The notes under the pieces: model-generated | Seen by the model: the letters and a program-made list of their open reading frames with translations, nothing else | The model's database searches: none | Told to the model about the DNA's origin: nothing | From: Pyrus communis | Taxonomy: Eukaryota > Streptophyta > Magnoliopsida > Rosales > Rosaceae | Assembly: GCF_963583255.1 (NCBI RefSeq) | Contig: NC_084806.1 | Coordinates: 19,944,317-20,008,316 of the forward strand | Direction: 5' to 3' | Length of the DNA stretch: 64,000 nucleotides | Shown: positions 59,665 to 64,000 of the stretch, in pieces | Layout of the letters: each line of letters starts with the position of its first letter | Numbering within the stretch: position 1 is the first letter of the stretch | Translations under genes and position numbers: made by a program

Positions 59665-61105
59665 ACACCCCCCACATATTTTTCAAAATTACAATCTTTA
59701 CCAATACATTATGTCTTTGACAATGATTATATCACATTAAATATTGTATTGTTTTTAGTCATTTAACATATTCACTATAATTTGTATAAAAGTTTATCAA
59801 ACACTTAGACATTCTGCCTTTGTTAAAACACTTTTACAAACACTTAACAACTTTATTTTACAATTGTTTATTCTCATAGTAAAACAAAAACAATTTTTGT
59901 TTAAAATGTATTATAATACCTAACTAGTCCTTAATTTATATGGAAATTCACTTAGCATGACCTTGACTTGTTGATTCATATGCAATAAGCATTGAATATT
60001 CTAATTATCAATGTCTATTGGAAAACATCGTTGTAAATGTATTTTGTGAATACATAAAAAGTTTAAATCAATGTTGTGCAGAAGTATAATATTTATAAAA
60101 TAATATAGAAACTAAATGATATGTTATTTTAATTGAAAAACATATGAGTTGCATCATCCCACGAGGAAGTGAACGGAAGAAAAATTCATATGAGTCTTCA
60201 TTCTGCCATTGGCCACATTATAATAGTAACTTCTGATGAGGGACTGTTGGGAACTAATTCTAAGGGGAAAATGTAAACATGAAATTCCTGCAAACATCGA
60301 AACAAGAACAAGTGTACAAAATAATGCATTAATGAAGAATTAGGGTTACAATCTTTGATTACAAAATATTAATCCTCTAAGTTGATTTCTGGAGTTGCGA
60401 AGTGTATGCTTAGGGTGGTTGATCCGAGAGTCGTAGTGACTTGTTCTCGAACCAATGAACGCTACAAGAGTTTGGCTCGAGGCGTGGTGAAGAATGCAAT
60501 GAGCTTTGTGAGTCTTCTGAGTGTGTATGAAGTGTTCGGGAGTTTGAGCGTCTGAGAGTGAGGATCTTTCTTGGTCTTGGAGCCTCGTATTTATGGGCTC
60601 TCTAAATCTTGATTGAGGTTGGATTTAGTCTTTAATTTAGACTTGATTAATTGACGAAAGAACCCAAACTTGATTTGATTTCATCAAATAATCTTGAATT
60701 TAATCAAATGATATTTATTTTCATCAAATAAATGAATTACATTTCATCCTTAATTTGGTAATTTGACCAATCTTTCCCGATTTGGCATTTCATTTGTTAA
60801 TATAAATAAGTGGATATGTTTGATTTAAATTAAAATTAATTTAAGAATTAATAAAGATAATTTCTTAAATTAATTTTCACCAAATATCAATGCGTGTCTC
60901 CTTTGATGACTTGTCTAGTTTTGATGGGTCATGTGTTATCTGCACGATTTGTCAGATACAAAACATGCTACGTAAGCCTTAGCACATCGACATTGTAATG
61001 TGTTGGTGAGTATTTATTTCACCGAAATTTACATGTCTACAACTTTTTAGGTTTCTTTTGGGGTCTCGACTAATAACTTTTTAGGTTTCTTAGTTCATTG
61101 TTGTG
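59665..61105. other. AT-rich stretch, possible LTR start at 60245
   Basis: TGTTGGGAACTAATTC at 60245 looks like an LTR start, and gypsy coding text begins about 860 bp later, but no matching second LTR or target duplication was found. No gene seen. Confidence 0.35.
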
Positions 61106-61106
61106 G

Positions 61107-62330
61107 GCTCGAGGTTGATAAGAATAAGCCTCGTGTAATTATTGATGCTCCCTCAATGGTAACTAAGAAACAACTCCAATGTTTGCTCGGAAAAATTAAC
61201 TTTCTTCACCAATGCATCTTGAATTCAGCCAGAAGAAATGAAGGCTTTCTCAACATTGCTCAAGCTCAAAGACAACGACACTTTTGGATGGCGAGTCGAG
61301 CATTAGTATAATGAAAAATCCATTGACTGTCTCAACAGTTTTGATGCCACCCCAACTAGGAAAGCCTTTGAAACTTTATCTCTTAGTTGTCAAAAAATCC
61401 ATTAGTTATCTTCTGGCTCAAGATAACGAAAGTAGTTGCGAGCAAGCTATGTTTTACTTTAGTTGCAATCTCAATTCGGCTGAAATTAACTGCACGATCG
61501 TGGAAAAATTATGCTCGGCCTTGTTCTTTGTGGCGTCTAAGCTACAACATTGTACATTACCCTCAATCACTCAAGTCATCGCCCATATCGACATTATTTG
61601 TTACATGCTCACTCGGCCTATAGTCAAAGGCCGAATTGGAAAATGGGCAATTGCTTCATTTGAATTCACTATTCAATATGTTCCTCAAAAGGCTGTAAAG
61701 GGGCAGGCTTTGGTTGATTTCTTGGCACAACATCATTTTCTATATAGGTTCTGGGGCGAAGACATTGAGATCGACATGGTTGTGTTGAGAATGAGTCCCA
61801 CATTGATGGGAAGAAAGACTTTGCATGGGCTTATAAGAGGTTGGGCTACTCCTCATATTGCCAATTAGTTTTATGGTGAAACCTCAACTTCTTCATGGTA
61901 TCAGAGCAGGTTGTCCCTCGTGTGAAGCCAAACGGTCACATGTGCTCTACATCACCCCGTTGTGTTATCCACATGTTAGGCTCGAAAATCCACCACACAT
62001 GAGTCCCAATTGATGGGAAGAGGGACCTTGCATAGGCTTATAAGAGGTTAGGCTACTCCCCATATTGCCAATTGGTTTTATGGTGGAACCTTAACTTCTT
62101 CACATGCAAGATAATTTTTGGACCATGTATTTCAATCGGTTAAGTACCATAACGTCCACCGGTGTTGGTATAGTTATTCAGTTGCCAAAATGATAGCGCT
62201 GGTTGTTCGCTTTTAAATTCGACTTTGACTGTACCAATAACCAGGCCGAGTATGAAGCATTGGTAATTAGTCTTGGAATGGTGCATGGCCTAAAAGTAAC
62301 TAGAATTTTGGTGTTATGAAACTTGAAGGT
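61107..62330 (+). pseudogene. Ty3-gypsy reverse transcriptase-RNase H remnant
   Basis: Text resembling the end of reverse transcriptase, TKKQLQCLLGKINFLHQCI, is followed by the RNase H domain: LTRPIVKGRIGKWAIASFEF, TIQYVPQKAVKGQALVDFLA. Past an inserted TRIM (about 61779-62102), the archaeal-type second RNase H domain appears as FDCTNNQAEYEALVISLGM and ends at a stop at 62317-62319. The first open frame is 61284-61868 but lacks the upstream catalytic region, and several frameshifts are present, so this is a dead fragment of a Tat/Athila-like gypsy polyprotein. Confidence 0.88.
61779..62102 (+). mobile_element. TRIM element inserted in the gypsy remnant
   Basis: Two direct repeats of about 110 bp (about 61783-61895 and 61993-62102) run from GAGTCCCA to AACTTCTTCA. 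The left repeat is followed at once by TGGTATCAGAGC (61896-61907), the classic primer-binding site for initiator methionine tRNA. Only about 100 bp lie between the repeats, as in terminal-repeat retrotransposons in miniature. CATG is seen on both outer sides (61775-61778, 62103-62106), and gypsy RNase H text resumes directly after. Confidence 0.82.
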
Positions 62331-64000
62331 TGTGATTAACCAGATCAAGGGCACTTTTTGTTGCATAAGTTGCACGTTGGCTCTTTATCACATGGTCACC
62401 ACCTATTTTGCTGACACGTTCTCTGGCATCATGTGAAAACACATCTCACGAATCCAGAGTAATGATGCTAATAAACTCACCCAAATAGCCTTCGACACAC
62501 AATTCGCGGGGGGTGAGATGAGCTAGGTAGTCACTATCGAAAGCGATTACTCCCGATCTGGTTAATTAACAAATTGATAAACAATGAGGTTCAATCAAAA
62601 CCTAAGTCATGTCATTGCTTGATTAGAACCCAAGTCCCAAAAGATATTACACAGTTGAGGTAAGTGTTAGAACCAAATTCGTGCACTGTTGTTGGTTGTG
62701 AACACGCACAAATCTGTGTAACTTTTAAAATAGCAAACAATCATGAGTAAGCTTAAGACTAGTAGGGGAAGGTTGGGTGGGTATACTGACCAAAGGCTCC
62801 GCAATGGTCAAGTTAGGAAGCAAGTATAAAACTTGAGTAGTGGGTAAGAGAATTAGAGTGCGATGACTGCGTTACCTGAAATGAAACGTAAAAGGGTGTA
62901 ATTATGCCAGTTGGGAGAGTGACATTTTTAGGATAGAATCTTGTATTAAGCCAAGTGAATCCTTAGAGGATATATAGGAGTAGATATTGCATCCTCTTAG
63001 GAGCATGATTACTTACAGCGCACACCAATTCCTAGATTGTAAGAACTCCAAGAAATATAGGGAACCTGGCTGATTCCATGTTGGATCAGGTCCCCATGTA
63101 ATAAGCATGGTCATTCTCAGTGAAGTTACTTGGAGTTTGCCTATTTCTCTGTTAATCTAGCTATGCTCGAAGATGTTGAGTCCCTGATCGGACTTTTAAG
63201 GTAACCGTATTTCGACTCCACCCCTGAAAATTTATGGTCCCACAATTGCCCCTAATTATGTATTTGAAAGGAACTTGTTCCCTTGAGGATGGACAGTTAT
63301 CCAAAGACCATGCCTTTCTCAGTAAGTTGGAATACGTATTGTTTATTCTTCTATCTTCAAATAGCGGTCCAATTTTTTAGGGTAGATGAGATGTTTCAAA
63401 TTTAGACGTGTTATCTCGATTGTCATTCCAAAAAAGTTGCGATGATGAAGAGTATATCAATTACTTGTGCGCATTCTACAAGGAGTTTACATATTCTAAT
63501 GGCTTCGTTCTTCGGACATACAAATCTTGAGACAAAAACCTTTCATATTCTATGGTGAGATCTCTTGACACCTTACCTTTAAATAGCCCATTCACAATTG
63601 AGGTTCTTCAAATTATCTTTGCTTTTGTCCTTTATTTTACATCATGAAACCTCCTCTTTTGCCTCATGGCCTTCTTTCCAAACCCAACTCCATCTTTGAA
63701 CCTTCAATGTTTAGAATTTCCAAATTAGAAATCTACTTTTTCCATATCTGTCATTGTCAAGCAAAATTAGGCAAGATGAAGTTCAACCCTAATATCATAA
63801 TAGCCTCATTTACTTCTTGCAACTTATCCCATAACATTTATCCCTCGCCCTCCCATATGTGACATCTTCCTCGTAGTCTTTGCATATGGGTTCAACTTCA
63901 ACAGGGCATTGAGAGGGTTCTTCTGCTTCATTGGAGCTTTCTCTTATCATCATGAGAGTTTTCTGATGACGATTGAACCTCATCAGAGTTAATCATCCTC
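62331..64000. other. Unassigned stretch to the window edge
   Basis: No supported gene. Some text around 62640-63250 has the look of a decayed LTR, but I found no boundaries. The open frame near 63644 has no recognised domain. Confidence 0.4.

Noticed and set aside
61284..61868. A 194-codon host protein gene
   Set aside because: It is a gypsy RNase H fragment that begins mid-domain and runs into a TRIM.

Overview
This is plant nuclear DNA from a woody eudicot. The gene families, intron-rich genes, TRIM and Cassandra elements and the general look of the LTRs suggest Rosaceae (apple/pear type); that species-level impression is inference. Only three host genes are clearly supported. The rest is a dense, often nested landscape of transposable elements and decayed gene pieces.

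Host genes. (1) Positions 58-243 (+) are the last exon of a Pumilio/PUF RNA-binding protein; the rest lies left of the window. (2) Positions 4485-8750 (+) hold a complete eight-exon gene of 290 codons for the 18S rRNA guanine-N7 methyltransferase of the Bud23/WBSCR22/RID2 family. Its promoter carries site II motifs and a telo-box, as expected for a ribosome-biogenesis gene. (3) Positions 56488-57670 (-) hold a two-exon gene of 122 codons for the plant-specific 60S acidic ribosomal protein P3, also with telo-box motifs. Both complete genes act in ribosome production or function.

Layout. 0.3-1.3 kb: downstream flank of the PUF gene. 1.3-3.9 kb: a long-inverted-repeat (Mutator-like) element with a hAT-type element nested in it; the hAT element carries a broken fragment of a tau-class glutathione S-transferase gene. 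4.3-9.0 kb: RID2, with an LTR-like insertion in its last intron. 10.6-23.3 kb: an AT-rich short tandem array (23- and 31-bp units) split by about 11 kb of nested insertions: a decayed CACTA element, a hAT element containing a Harbinger element, a Mutator-like element with a PB1-like domain but no transposase core, and two LTR-like insertions. A Cassandra solo LTR with a 5S-like segment sits in the right half of the array. 25.0-33.5 kb: three tandem degenerate copies of a unit carrying malectin, transmembrane and kinase scraps of an LRR-VIII receptor kinase, one copy split by a Harbinger element. 33.5-40.5 kb: intergenic DNA with satellites, a TRIM-like pair and a gypsy-type LTR. 40.5-51.2 kb: a full-length but dead Ty1-copia retrotransposon, itself hit by a solo LTR and by a second insertion with a palindromic centre. 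51.4-54.8 kb: a hAT MITE and a Mutator-like element with a nested Harbinger element. 55.1-55.7 kb: the N-terminal relic of an LRR-VIII receptor kinase. 56.5-57.7 kb: RPP3. 58-64 kb: a foldback element, a solo gypsy-type LTR, and decayed gypsy RNase H coding sequence interrupted by a TRIM.

Many insertions are bounded by perfect target-site duplications read directly from the sequence, so superfamily calls are firm for those and softer elsewhere. I found no new enzyme system. The most unusual items are the GST capture, the transposase-less Mutator element, the repeated receptor-kinase scraps and the palindromic insertion inside the copia element.
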